DNA of 64,000 bases from contig CALGGY010000155.1 in assembly GCA_937915785.1 (NCBI GenBank), forward strand, positions 1 to 64,000, read 5' to 3'. The stretch is from an uncultured Bacteroidales bacterium (GTDB lineage: Bacteria > Bacteroidota > Bacteroidia > Bacteroidales > P3). The notes under the pieces were generated by a model that saw nothing but the letters and a program-made list of their open reading frames with translations, had not been told where the DNA came from and did no database searches. Of the stretch, positions 42,515 to 50,180 are shown piece after piece. The stretch's first letter is position 1. Every line of letters begins with the position of its first letter. Position numbers and translations under genes: made by a program.

Positions 42515-44011
42515 TTATTCACTTTTACGTTTTCTGATTTTGGCAAACATAGCGTCGGCAATGGCATTGGCGTCGGGCGAGATATTGAGTTTGTAAACAG
42601 CCACTGCCCCCAAACTTCCAACGATAAGGGTGCGATAAACACCGTCGGCAACGGCATTTCCAAGATCGGGAAGCAGCATATCGATGACAACACCAGCCAA
42701 AAGCACCAGAACCATGTACAGATGTTTTATGGTAAAGGGGTGTATCTTAAGTTTCCAATACACGAACAATGTAAGTACCACAGCCACAAACACGTAAGTG
42801 ATAATTTTGGCCAATGCCCCACCCGTCATGTCCATCACCGGGAGCAGAAAATAGTTGCCCGCAATGCCGAGTGCCGAGAGCAACAACAAAAACGGCAGAT
42901 AGTACAGGTAGTATCGCGAAAGCTGCAGCACATACAGGTTGAACATAAAGGTAACGTTCACCAGATTGGCCAGAGCTATGAAAATCATCACATTGCGGCC
43001 GCTGCGATAGGTCTCGCCATTGGGTATGAGGTCGAAAATATTGTCGCGGTTGAGGTATATCAGCAGAAAAATGGCCGAGCCGATAAGCAGCATGTTGATA
43101 GACACCTTTTTAAGCAGTTGCGAAAGTGCCGCCCGGTCGTTGTTTTTTATCGCCTCGGATGCGATGGGCTGAGCAATGGCAAACAGCGAGCGCGAGGGTA
43201 TCTCCACTATAACGCCCATAAACAGCGCCACACGGTAGATGCCCAGCTTGGCCAGGCCCAGCACGCCACCAACCATAAAAGTGTCTATCTTAATCATTAT
43301 GGTTGAGCCGATTACGGCCAGCAGCGTGTAGCACGAGTAGCGGGCTATCTGCCGGCGCAGCTCCGGCGACACGTAGCTGATGTCGTGTTTCAACGTAAGT
43401 TTGCCAATGCGCGAAATGTAGAACAGGTTTACCAGCATGGCCGCCCCGTAAACCATAACCTGCAGAGCTATAAGCCATTGCAAATTGATAATTTTGAACC
43501 CGAAGAGCACAAAAATAACCATGTTGAGCACCCGCACCAGCACCTCCTGCACAAACCGCGGCACCACCACGCGCATCAGCACGTTGGAGTAGGTGGCAAA
43601 CACACTTTGGTAGGCAAAGAAAAAGGCCAGCGGAAAAATCCAGTAGAAATAATCGACAAAAAGCGAGGCGTTGTCGCTGAAATAACTGATTATTGAAGAC
43701 TTGAAAATGATGGCCAGCGAAAAGAAAATGGCAAAGCCGATGAGCGGAACCACCAGCAGGTAGAAGAAAAAACCATTGTGGGTGCCGTCCTTCGACTTGA
43801 AGAAAGGGAAAAACTTAATTCCCGCCGAGCTGATGCCCATCATGCTGAAGCTGCCGAGCAGGGTGCCGGCCTCCACCACCACGCCGATGAGGCCGTACAC
43901 CTCGTTATCCATCAGGGCGGTAACGATGAACAGAGTGTTCACAAAGCCGATAAAAGCGCCCAAATAACTCAATACCGACCCTTTGATGCTCTGTCGCGCA
44001 ACGATACCCAT
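42515..44011 (-). CDS. Polysaccharide flippase (MVF/Wzx-like)
   Basis: A 498-aa inner-membrane protein with about 14 hydrophobic helices, of the oligosaccharide-lipid flippase superfamily. I start at 44011 (MGIVARQSIKGSVLSYLGA), the typical beginning of Bacteroidales members. The frame extends eight codons further (44035). Recognisable features are the N-terminal FVNTLFIVTALMDNEVYGL and the central GSTIMIKIDTFMVGGVLGLAKLGIYRVALFMGVIVEIPSRSLF. No glycosyltransferases are adjacent, so the substrate is unknown. It lies 54 bp after the MORN gene with no terminator between, probably as one operon. Confidence 0.85.
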   Translation of the reverse strand: MGIVARQSIKGSVLSYLGAFIGFVNTLFIVTALMDNEVYGLIGVVVEAGTLLGSFSMMGISSAGIKFFPFFKSKDGTHNGFFFYLLVVPLIGFAIFFSLAIIFKSSIISYFSDNASLFVDYFYWIFPLAFFFAYQSVFATYSNVLMRVVVPRFVQEVLVRVLNMVIFVLFGFKIINLQWLIALQVMVYGAAMLVNLFYISRIGKLTLKHDISYVSPELRRQIARYSCYTLLAVIGSTIMIKIDTFMVGGVLGLAKLGIYRVALFMGVIVEIPSRSLFAIAQPIASEAIKNNDRAALSQLLKKVSINMLLIGSAIFLLIYLNRDNIFDLIPNGETYRSGRNVMIFIALANLVNVTFMFNLYVLQLSRYYLYYLPFLLLLSALGIAGNYFLLPVMDMTGGALAKIITYVFVAVVLTLFVYWKLKIHPFTIKHLYMVLVLLAGVVIDMLLPDLGNAVADGVYRTLIVGSLGAVAVYKLNISPDANAIADAMFAKIRKRKSE

Positions 44012-44065
44012 GGCAAGAAGGAAAAACGATTGCAAACGCCTGAGGCGATGCTGGTTAAAGAATTA

Positions 44066-45085
44066 TCAATTGTTGTTTTCCTGCAGCAGGTAGTTCACCA
44101 TTTTCACAAGGTCGGCGTCTTTCTTTTCGTCGATAAAAATGTTGAAATTCGACTTCGGCGTAAGCACAAGTATGGTGCGGCCTTCGGGGTCCTTTTCAAA
44201 ACCCTTGATGCAGTCGGTGGCGGCCACCACTTTGTTTTTGCGATCGACAATGACAAAGTTTTCTGTGCCTATCTTGTCGGCGAAACTGTCGAAATCCTCG
44301 TTGGAGGAGAGTTGCTTGCCGTCGCGGAGGAAAATGGTGGTGTGCGAGGTGCCGGACTTGTGGAAATAGGCAATTTCCTTGGTGGAGATAAACCTCGGCA
44401 CGTCGGTGGCAAGTATCAGCACCTTGCGGTCTATCAGCATGGCGTCGCGCCAAGTTTCTTTTACCGACAGGGTACCCTTGATCCAGCGTTTCCACTCGCC
44501 CACGCGCAGTGCGTTTTCAAACTGGCCTTCTTTCACCTTTTTGCCATTGGCGTATTCGGCCATGGGACCGTGAAGCAGACCTTCCACATAGTGCATTTCC
44601 ACGTATCCCTCGCGGGTAACGCGGCGGGCATAGCCATGACGTTTGTTGTCCTTCCATGTAAAGATTTCGAGGGTGTCGCCTTCGGGCGAGAAAGTGTAGA
44701 ACGTGCCCCACTTAACGCCCATGCGGTAACGGTTTATCTTCACCAGAGCGCCGTCCTCGTTGTATATATGCCACACGCTGTCGCGGTTTTTCTGGTTGTA
44801 GAAACCTGTGGCCAAAAGATGCCCTTTTTCGGAATAAACCTCGTGGCTGCAGTAGCGGCCGTCGGGGGTGAAGTTGTTTTTCATGCGCACGGCACCGCTG
44901 GGATAGTAGTAAATGAAAGTGCCCGTCTCATGGTCGTCCTTGAAAGTGCCTTCGTATATCTTGCGGTTGTTCTTGTCCACCTTGGTCCATGGGCCTTGGC
45001 GACGTCCCTGTTTGTCAATTTGGTTCTGGGCAACAGCCAGCAACGGCAGCATGGAAATTATCAAAACTATGATTTTCAACTTCAT
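44066..45085 (-). CDS. Exported MORN-repeat-variant protein with C-terminal thioredoxin-like region
   Basis: A 339-aa protein with a signal peptide (LLAVAQ). About eight MORN-variant repeats fill residues 22-215 (GRRQGPWTKVDKNN, GTFKDDHETGTFIYYYPSGAV, NKRHGYARRVTREGYVEMHYVEGLLHGPMAEYANGKK). The last 120 residues differ: VLILATDVPRFISTKEIAYFHKSG...FVIVDRKNKVVAATDCIKGFEKD. I cannot assign this part firmly, although the strand/helix pattern could be a small alpha/beta domain. It is preceded by a good promoter box (45128-45135) and followed by the flippase gene. Confidence 0.7.
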   Translation of the reverse strand: MKLKIIVLIISMLPLLAVAQNQIDKQGRRQGPWTKVDKNNRKIYEGTFKDDHETGTFIYYYPSGAVRMKNNFTPDGRYCSHEVYSEKGHLLATGFYNQKNRDSVWHIYNEDGALVKINRYRMGVKWGTFYTFSPEGDTLEIFTWKDNKRHGYARRVTREGYVEMHYVEGLLHGPMAEYANGKKVKEGQFENALRVGEWKRWIKGTLSVKETWRDAMLIDRKVLILATDVPRFISTKEIAYFHKSGTSHTTIFLRDGKQLSSNEDFDSFADKIGTENFVIVDRKNKVVAATDCIKGFEKDPEGRTILVLTPKSNFNIFIDEKKDADLVKMVNYLLQENNN

Positions 45086-45127
45086 AACGTCTGGTTTTTT
45101 CGTTATACTATATTATATTACAAACTG

Positions 45128-45135
45128 CAAAGATA
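45128..45135 (-). promoter_or_regulatory. -7 promoter box for the MORN-flippase unit
   Basis: The minus strand reads TATCTTTG (ATGTATCTTTGCAG), 43 bp upstream of the ATG at 45085. Confidence 0.7.
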
Positions 45136-45384
45136 CATATAAAATTCGACAAAAAAAAATTTTTTTACACCGCCAACTTTCACATGCTGGCACAGATTTT
45201 GCAAACAAAACAACAACAACAAATGCCGCAAAAACAATCCAACAAGCATACATACAAAACAAACAAAGCGAAAAGCCTTTTCTGTGGAAGACAAAGAGCA
45301 AGCCGAAACAAACTGTCTATCAACACCTTAGACAAACACCAAGAAAAAAAACAAAAAAAAATGCACTGATATTATTTTTTTTCG

Positions 45385-45392
45385 TAATTTTG
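45385..45392 (+). promoter_or_regulatory. -7 promoter box for the lipoprotein gene at 45470
   Basis: The plus strand reads TAATTTTG in the extended context TTTCGTAATTTTGCAG, about 78 bp upstream of the start. Confidence 0.65.
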
Positions 45393-45469
45393 CAGATTGA
45401 AAATTTACAAATAGTAGATTTTTCACTTGACACGAAATAAAGTAATTACAAAACAAAAAACACAAAAAA

Positions 45470-46087
45470 ATGAAAAAGTATTTTAGATTTTTCGGTCTGG
45501 CTCTTTTGGCAGCCGGCATGTTCGCCTTCACCGCTTGCGGCGATGACGATGAAAGCAAAGAAGATGTATTGGTAGCCGAAGACGGCGTTACAGTAACTTT
45601 CGGCGACTACACATGGTCGGCCAACTATTTCGAAGGTGCTACCACTCGTCAGACCAGCGGTTTGACCAGCGGCAGATATTTTGCCATCTACGCTACCCCG
45701 AACCAAAGCATTGGATATATTCCTATTACGAAAGACGGAGAGCGAGTTGGCTCGGCTTATTGCACCTACCCAATGCTTTATGTAATGGGCGAAGCTAAAA
45801 ACGGCATCAGCAGCAGCGACGAAATGTACATCCAATACTACGAAAAGGCTGAGAACACCTACGCTTTTGAAGATGAAGAAGATGAAACTTGGGATCTTTA
45901 CGGCTGGGAAAACGACAAAAACATGAAAGTTTCCGTTACCGACTGGAACAGCTCCACATTTGTAATCTCCGGCACTGTGAAAGGCACTCTCTATGAAATC
46001 AATGACGAAGGCACTCACACTGGTGTAACAAAAGACCTGAACGTGGTTTTCAAAAACATCACTCTTGAAGACAAAGACGCTGAATAA
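45470..46087 (+). CDS. Putative lipoprotein of unknown family
   Basis: A 205-aa protein with a lipobox (MFAFTAC, Cys near residue 23) followed by a very acidic start (GDDDESKEDV). The mature part is one beta-rich domain (VTVTFGDYTWSANYFEGATT, FAIYATPNQS, VISGTVKGTLYEINDEGTHT). I do not recognise the family. The size and the DDD after the lipid Cys are typical of exposed Bacteroidota lipoproteins, where acidic residues act as surface-export signals. It is followed 47 bp later by another lipoprotein gene, with a shared terminator after the second. Confidence 0.75.
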   Translation: MKKYFRFFGLALLAAGMFAFTACGDDDESKEDVLVAEDGVTVTFGDYTWSANYFEGATTRQTSGLTSGRYFAIYATPNQSIGYIPITKDGERVGSAYCTYPMLYVMGEAKNGISSSDEMYIQYYEKAENTYAFEDEEDETWDLYGWENDKNMKVSVTDWNSSTFVISGTVKGTLYEINDEGTHTGVTKDLNVVFKNITLEDKDAE

Positions 46088-46134
46088 TAAAAACAGACAA
46101 AGATAATTAATAACATTTTAAACACAAAGAAATC

Positions 46135-46539
46135 ATGAAAAAAGCTTTTCGTTTAGTAGCCCTTTCGGCTTTGGTTATGGGTCTTGCAGTGGCTTGCAAC
46201 AACAACCAGCCCACCGAAGCAGTTGTTGACAGTGTAGTGGAAGAAGAAATCGACTCCATAGTGGAAGACATCTCTATCGACTCCGCTCTGGTGGTTGAAG
46301 AAGAACCTGTGGCAACTCCCGCTCCAGAAAAAAAGAAAACCACTACAACAGCAAAGAAAACCAACACCACCGAGGTGAAAGTGAACAAGGACGCTCTCAA
46401 ACAAAACAACGCTTCGGAAGTTGTTAATATCAACACCAACGAACCCGTTAAAGCCGTTGAAGCCACAACCACTGCTACAAAAGAAGCAGCTGACCTCAAC
46501 AAGAAAGCTACAAAAGCCAACAAAAAACTGAAAAAATAA
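46135..46539 (+). CDS. Small Thr/Lys/Glu-rich lipoprotein
   Basis: A 134-aa protein with a lipobox (MGLAVAC, Cys near residue 21). The remainder is low-complexity: a Glu/Val/Asp section (VVDSVVEEEIDSIVEDISID), a Lys/Thr section (EKKKTTTTAKKTN), and an Ala/Lys/Thr end (TKEAADLNKKATKANKKLKK). It looks like a disordered tether between the membrane and peptidoglycan, but no domain supports a specific role. It ends at an excellent intrinsic terminator (46559-46594). Confidence 0.7.
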   Translation: MKKAFRLVALSALVMGLAVACNNNQPTEAVVDSVVEEEIDSIVEDISIDSALVVEEEPVATPAPEKKKTTTTAKKTNTTEVKVNKDALKQNNASEVVNINTNEPVKAVEATTTATKEAADLNKKATKANKKLKK

Positions 46540-46558
46540 GACTTCGCAAAATCTTATT

Positions 46559-46594
46559 GAAAAAGAGCGGATTTAAAAATCCGCTCTTTTTTTT
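46559..46594 (+). terminator. Intrinsic terminator after the two lipoprotein genes
   Basis: AAAAGAGCGGATTT (46561-46574) pairs with AAATCCGCTCTTTT (46577-46590), followed by an uninterrupted T run to 46594. It lies about 20 bp past the stop at 46539. Confidence 0.9.
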
Positions 46595-46651
46595 GCAAAA
46601 AAAAATGCCACAACAAAAAAAGCAACTCAAAAAAAAACGCATTTTTTTTCG

Positions 46652-46659
46652 TATCTTTG
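46652..46659 (+). promoter_or_regulatory. -7 promoter box for the LptF/G permease gene
   Basis: The plus strand reads TATCTTTG in TTTCGTATCTTTGCAGG, about 62 bp upstream of the start at 46722 and directly after the terminator of the preceding unit. This position also argues against a longer frame from 46557. Confidence 0.75.
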
Positions 46660-46721
46660 CAGGTTATTGCACAGATAACAAACTTTTCACAAAACACTGT
46701 AACGCAAGACGATACGCCAGC

Positions 46722-47807
46722 ATGAACAGACTGAAGATAATAGACAAGTACATACTGCGCAAGTTTATAGCCACCTTTGCCTTGGCCATAAGCCTTATCA
46801 TCGTCATTATCATAGTGTTCGACGTAAGCGAAAAGTTGGACGACTTTCTGGAAAACCATGCGCCGCTGCACCTCATAGTAGTGCAGTACTATCTGAACTT
46901 CATCCCCAGTTTCATAAACCTTTTCAGCCCACTGTTTGTTTTCATATCGGTGGTGTATTTCACATCCAAAATGGCCGGGCACACCGAAATCATAGCCATA
47001 CTTGGCAACGGCATCAGTTTCCGCCAGTTTATAAAACCCTACATCATAGGCTCAATAGCCATTGCCTTTGTAATACTTATTTTGGGCAACTTTGTGATAC
47101 CCATAAACAACACTTACGTAACCGACTTTGAGCGCAAATACATCAAAAACGCCTACAACAACAAATACACCAACATACACATACAATACCGCCCCGGGCA
47201 TCAGGTGTACGCCGAAAGTTTCGACAACCACAACAACCTTGCCATACGCTACACCGAGGAATTTTTCAACGGCAAGGAGATGGTGAAGAAAATCACCGCC
47301 GACCAGATATGCTACGACTCGGTGCAGGGCAAATGGCGCGCTTTCAACTACGCCTGCCGCACCATGAACGGGCTCAAAGAATCGCTCTACCGCAAGGTGG
47401 ACACCATGATAACGGTGCCCATACAGCCCAACGAGTTCAACATCAACTACGAAAACGTGGAAACGATGAACTTTTTCAAGCTGCGCCAGTTCATAAAACA
47501 GGAGGAGATGCGCGGCTCGCACCTCGTGGCCAGCTACCGCATAGAGTATTACCAGCGTCTGCTCAACCCCTTGGCTATCATCATTATGACCTTTATCGGG
47601 CTGGCCGTTTCGTCGCGCAAGCAGCGTGGGGGCATGGGCCTGCACCTTGCCATTGGCATAGCCATAGCATTCTTCTTTGTGATATTTATGAAAATAACCA
47701 CCGTGTTTGCCACCAACGGCACCCTCGGCCCCTTTATGGCAGTGCTGCTGCCGATAATAGTGTTCGGCATCGCCGCTCTCATACTGATTAAAAAATCGCC
47801 CAAATAA
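46722..47807 (+). CDS. LptF/LptG family lipopolysaccharide export permease
   Basis: A 361-aa inner-membrane protein starting at MNRLKIIDKYILRKFIATFAL, the standard family N-terminus. Three helices near the start (about 13-120) and three near the end (about 275-358) flank a periplasmic jellyroll-type domain. Features include EIIAILGNGISFRQFIKPY in the N-terminal half and IIIMTFIGLAVSSRKQRGGMGLHLAIGI in the C-terminal half. Such permeases, with LptB, extract lipopolysaccharide from the inner membrane. I cannot tell LptF from LptG, and the partner is not in the window. It is followed by the GH3-like gene 11 bp later. Confidence 0.9.
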   Translation: MNRLKIIDKYILRKFIATFALAISLIIVIIIVFDVSEKLDDFLENHAPLHLIVVQYYLNFIPSFINLFSPLFVFISVVYFTSKMAGHTEIIAILGNGISFRQFIKPYIIGSIAIAFVILILGNFVIPINNTYVTDFERKYIKNAYNNKYTNIHIQYRPGHQVYAESFDNHNNLAIRYTEEFFNGKEMVKKITADQICYDSVQGKWRAFNYACRTMNGLKESLYRKVDTMITVPIQPNEFNINYENVETMNFFKLRQFIKQEEMRGSHLVASYRIEYYQRLLNPLAIIIMTFIGLAVSSRKQRGGMGLHLAIGIAIAFFFVIFMKITTVFATNGTLGPFMAVLLPIIVFGIAALILIKKSPK

Positions 47808-47818
47808 AAAACCTACCA

Positions 47819-49339
47819 ATGAACATAATAAACAAAACCGCATACACCTTTATGAAACAGCGTTTCCGCACCGTGGAACACTACATGACCGACCCCGTAG
47901 GAGTGCAGCACAAGGTGTTTGAAACGCTTATACGAGGCGGAATAGGCACAGAATGGGGCGACAAATACCACTATGCCGACATACACTCGTGGGACGACTA
48001 CAACCGGCTGGTGCCGATAAACACCTACGCCGACCTTTACCCCTACATACTGCGCATAATGCACGGCGAAAACAACCTGCTGTGGAACGAAAAAGTGCGG
48101 TGGCTGGCCAAATCGTCGGGCACCACGGGCAAAGCCAGCAAATTTATACCCGTAACGCAGGCAGCCCTCAAGCAAAGCCACTACAAAGGCGGCAAGGACA
48201 TGGTTGCCATATACTGCAACATGTACTCCGACACACACCTGTTTACCGGCTACAACCTCGCCCTCGGCGGCAGCCAGCAGGAAAATCCCGACACCAAACT
48301 GTTTTGCGGCGACGTGTCGGCAATACTTATGGACAACCTTCCCGCTTGGGCCGAGCATTTCAGGTTCCCCAAAAAAGAGGTGGCCCTGATGAAAGAATGG
48401 GAGACAAAACTCAACGCCCTTGTACAATCCACCTACAACCGCAACATAGTGAGCCTTTCGGGAGTGCCCTCGTGGATGGCCGTGTTGCTGCAGAAAAGCG
48501 TGGAATACGCCGGCAAAGACACCGTGGCACAGATGTGGCCCAACCTTGAGGCCTTCTTCTACGGCGGAGTGCATTTCGACCCCTACCGCAAAAAATTCGA
48601 CCAGCTCATCGGCAACCCCGACATGCGGTACATCAACATCTACAACGCCTCCGAAGGCTTTTTCGGAGTGCAGGACCAAGCCCACAGCAGCGACATGCTC
48701 CTGCTCCTCGACAACGGCATTTTCTACGAATTTATCCCACTTGCCGAAATGGACAGCCCGCACCCCAACATAGTGCCGCTGTGGAAGGTGCAGAAAGGGC
48801 AGAACTACGCAATGGTAATAAGCACCAACTCCGGACTGTGGCGATACCTGATTGGCGACACAGTAACGTTCACATCCACACATCCTTACCGCATACAGAT
48901 TACCGGCCGTACAAAAAACTACATCAATGTGTGCGGCGAGGAGCTGATTGTGGACAACGCCATACAAGCCCTGAACCTTGCCTGTGCCGAGCTCAACTGC
49001 GAAGTGAAAGAGTTCACCGCCGCACCCTACTTCTCGTCCGACGAAAAACCCATCGGGCACCAATGGCTGGTGGAATTTGAACGCACCCCATCCGACATCG
49101 ACTTGTTTGCCAAAACATTGGACAAAAAAATGCAGGAGGTGAACACCGACTACCAGTCGAAACGGTACAAGGACTTAATACTGCGCCCACTGATGCTCAC
49201 CGTGGCACCAAACGGCACTTTCCTCGAATGGCAACGACAAAGCAACAAACTCGGCGGACAAAGCAAAGTGCCACGACTGAACAACACCCGCGAAATTATA
49301 GACCCACTGCTGGAAATTGCGGATTCAATTAGTAATTAG
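47819..49339 (+). CDS. GH3 auxin-responsive-promoter-like acyl-adenylating enzyme
   Basis: A 506-aa cytoplasmic protein of the GH3 family, part of the acyl-adenylate-forming superfamily. The ATP-binding motif SSGTTGK lies at 99-105, followed by SKFIPVT. Further marks are YNASEGFFGVQD and the hinge region RYLIGDTVTFTSTHPYRIQITGRTKNYINVCGEELIVDNA. In plants GH3 proteins conjugate amino acids to hormones; bacterial members are of unknown substrate and are common in Bacteroidota. It is in one operon with the LPS permease upstream (11 bp) and 71 bp before sufE. The linkage to an envelope lipid exporter makes a lipid or carboxylic-acid substrate plausible but unproven. Confidence 0.9.
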   Translation: MNIINKTAYTFMKQRFRTVEHYMTDPVGVQHKVFETLIRGGIGTEWGDKYHYADIHSWDDYNRLVPINTYADLYPYILRIMHGENNLLWNEKVRWLAKSSGTTGKASKFIPVTQAALKQSHYKGGKDMVAIYCNMYSDTHLFTGYNLALGGSQQENPDTKLFCGDVSAILMDNLPAWAEHFRFPKKEVALMKEWETKLNALVQSTYNRNIVSLSGVPSWMAVLLQKSVEYAGKDTVAQMWPNLEAFFYGGVHFDPYRKKFDQLIGNPDMRYINIYNASEGFFGVQDQAHSSDMLLLLDNGIFYEFIPLAEMDSPHPNIVPLWKVQKGQNYAMVISTNSGLWRYLIGDTVTFTSTHPYRIQITGRTKNYINVCGEELIVDNAIQALNLACAELNCEVKEFTAAPYFSSDEKPIGHQWLVEFERTPSDIDLFAKTLDKKMQEVNTDYQSKRYKDLILRPLMLTVAPNGTFLEWQRQSNKLGGQSKVPRLNNTREIIDPLLEIADSISN

Positions 49340-49410
49340 TAGTTAGAGATTTGTAATTTGCAATTAGTAATAAAATATGGGACAATACCCGATTAAACAA
49401 TTATAAAGAA

Positions 49411-49839
49411 ATGACCATACAAGAGATTGAAAACCAAATAATAAGCGAGTTCGCCAATTTCGAGGACTGGCTGGACAAATACAACTACATAATAGAACTT
49501 GGCAAGGATTGTCCCATTATCGACGAAAAGGACAAAGTGAACGAAAACCTTATCAAGGGTTGCCAGAGCAAGGTATGGCTCAGCGCCAAACTCGAGGAAG
49601 GCCGCATACGGTTCCGCGCCGACAGCGACGCGGTGATAACCCGCGGCATAGTGTCGCTGCTGATACGCACTTTCGACAACCAGACCCCCGCCGACATACT
49701 TGCCGCCGACCTATCGTTCATCGAAAAAATAGGCCTCAAGGAACACCTCTCCCCCACCCGCTCCAACGGCCTCACAGCCATGGTGAAACAGATGAAAATA
49801 TACGCCCTCGCATTCCAAACTTTATCACAACAGCAATGA
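49411..49839 (+). CDS. sufE: SufE family sulfur-acceptor protein
   Basis: A 142-aa protein with the SufE signature. FEDWLDKYNYIIELGKDCP lies near the N-terminus, and NLIKGCQSKVWL carries the sulfur-accepting Cys51. It shuttles persulfide sulfur from the SufS cysteine desulfurase to the SufBCD scaffold; those genes are elsewhere. Length is typical. The stop overlaps the start of the DUF59 gene (ATGA at 49836-49839), so the two are translationally coupled. Confidence 0.95.
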   Translation: MTIQEIENQIISEFANFEDWLDKYNYIIELGKDCPIIDEKDKVNENLIKGCQSKVWLSAKLEEGRIRFRADSDAVITRGIVSLLIRTFDNQTPADILAADLSFIEKIGLKEHLSPTRSNGLTAMVKQMKIYALAFQTLSQQQ

Positions 49840-50156
49840 AACCGACCAAAGAAACAATACACTCGGCCGCCACCGACGCGCTGAAATCCATTTTCGACCC
49901 CGAAATACCCGTAAACATCTACGACCTCGGGTTTATTTACAACATAGATGTAAACGACGACCTTGCCGTTAAGATACTGATGACCCTTTCGGCGCCCAAC
50001 TGCCCAGAGGCCGAATCGCTGCCCGCCGAAGTGAAACAGCGTATCCTTGCCATCGACGGCGTAAGCGACGCTCAAGTGGAAATAACTTTCGACCCACCCT
50101 GGAGCATGGACAAAATGAGCGATGCCGCCAAATTGGAACTCGACCTTTTTCTTTAA
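49836..50156 (+). CDS. DUF59/MIP18 family iron-sulfur assembly factor (SufT-like)
   Basis: A 106-aa protein with the DUF59 signature DPEIPVNIYDLGFIY (21-35), and LSAPNCPEAE containing the conserved Cys56, ending in TFDPPWSMDKMSD. Members (SufT, Cia2-like) help mature iron-sulfur proteins. I take the ATG at 49836; a longer frame back to 49509 runs through sufE in another frame. Coupling with sufE by ATGA overlap supports a shared iron-sulfur role. It is 24 bp before the C25 peptidase gene. Confidence 0.92.
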   Translation: MKPTKETIHSAATDALKSIFDPEIPVNIYDLGFIYNIDVNDDLAVKILMTLSAPNCPEAESLPAEVKQRILAIDGVSDAQVEITFDPPWSMDKMSDAAKLELDLFL

Positions 50157-50180
50157 CAATACAACAAAAAAAAACAAACA

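Larger units (their letters stand above)
45086..45469. other. Gene-free divergent promoter region
   Basis: These 384 bp are strongly A+T-rich with long A runs. They contain a minus-strand -7 box for the MORN gene (45128-45135) and a plus-strand -7 box for the lipoprotein gene (45385-45392). Short open frames here have no initiation or family support. No RNA or repeat was recognised. Confidence 0.6.

Noticed and set aside
45184..45369. Short plus-strand frames in the A-rich gap
   Set aside because: Lys/Gln/Asn composition follows from A-rich sequence; there is no promoter before them and no family signature.
46557..46721. N-terminal extension of the LptF/G permease
   Set aside because: It would encode a poly-Lys/Gln stretch derived from the terminator of the previous gene and from the promoter box at 46652.
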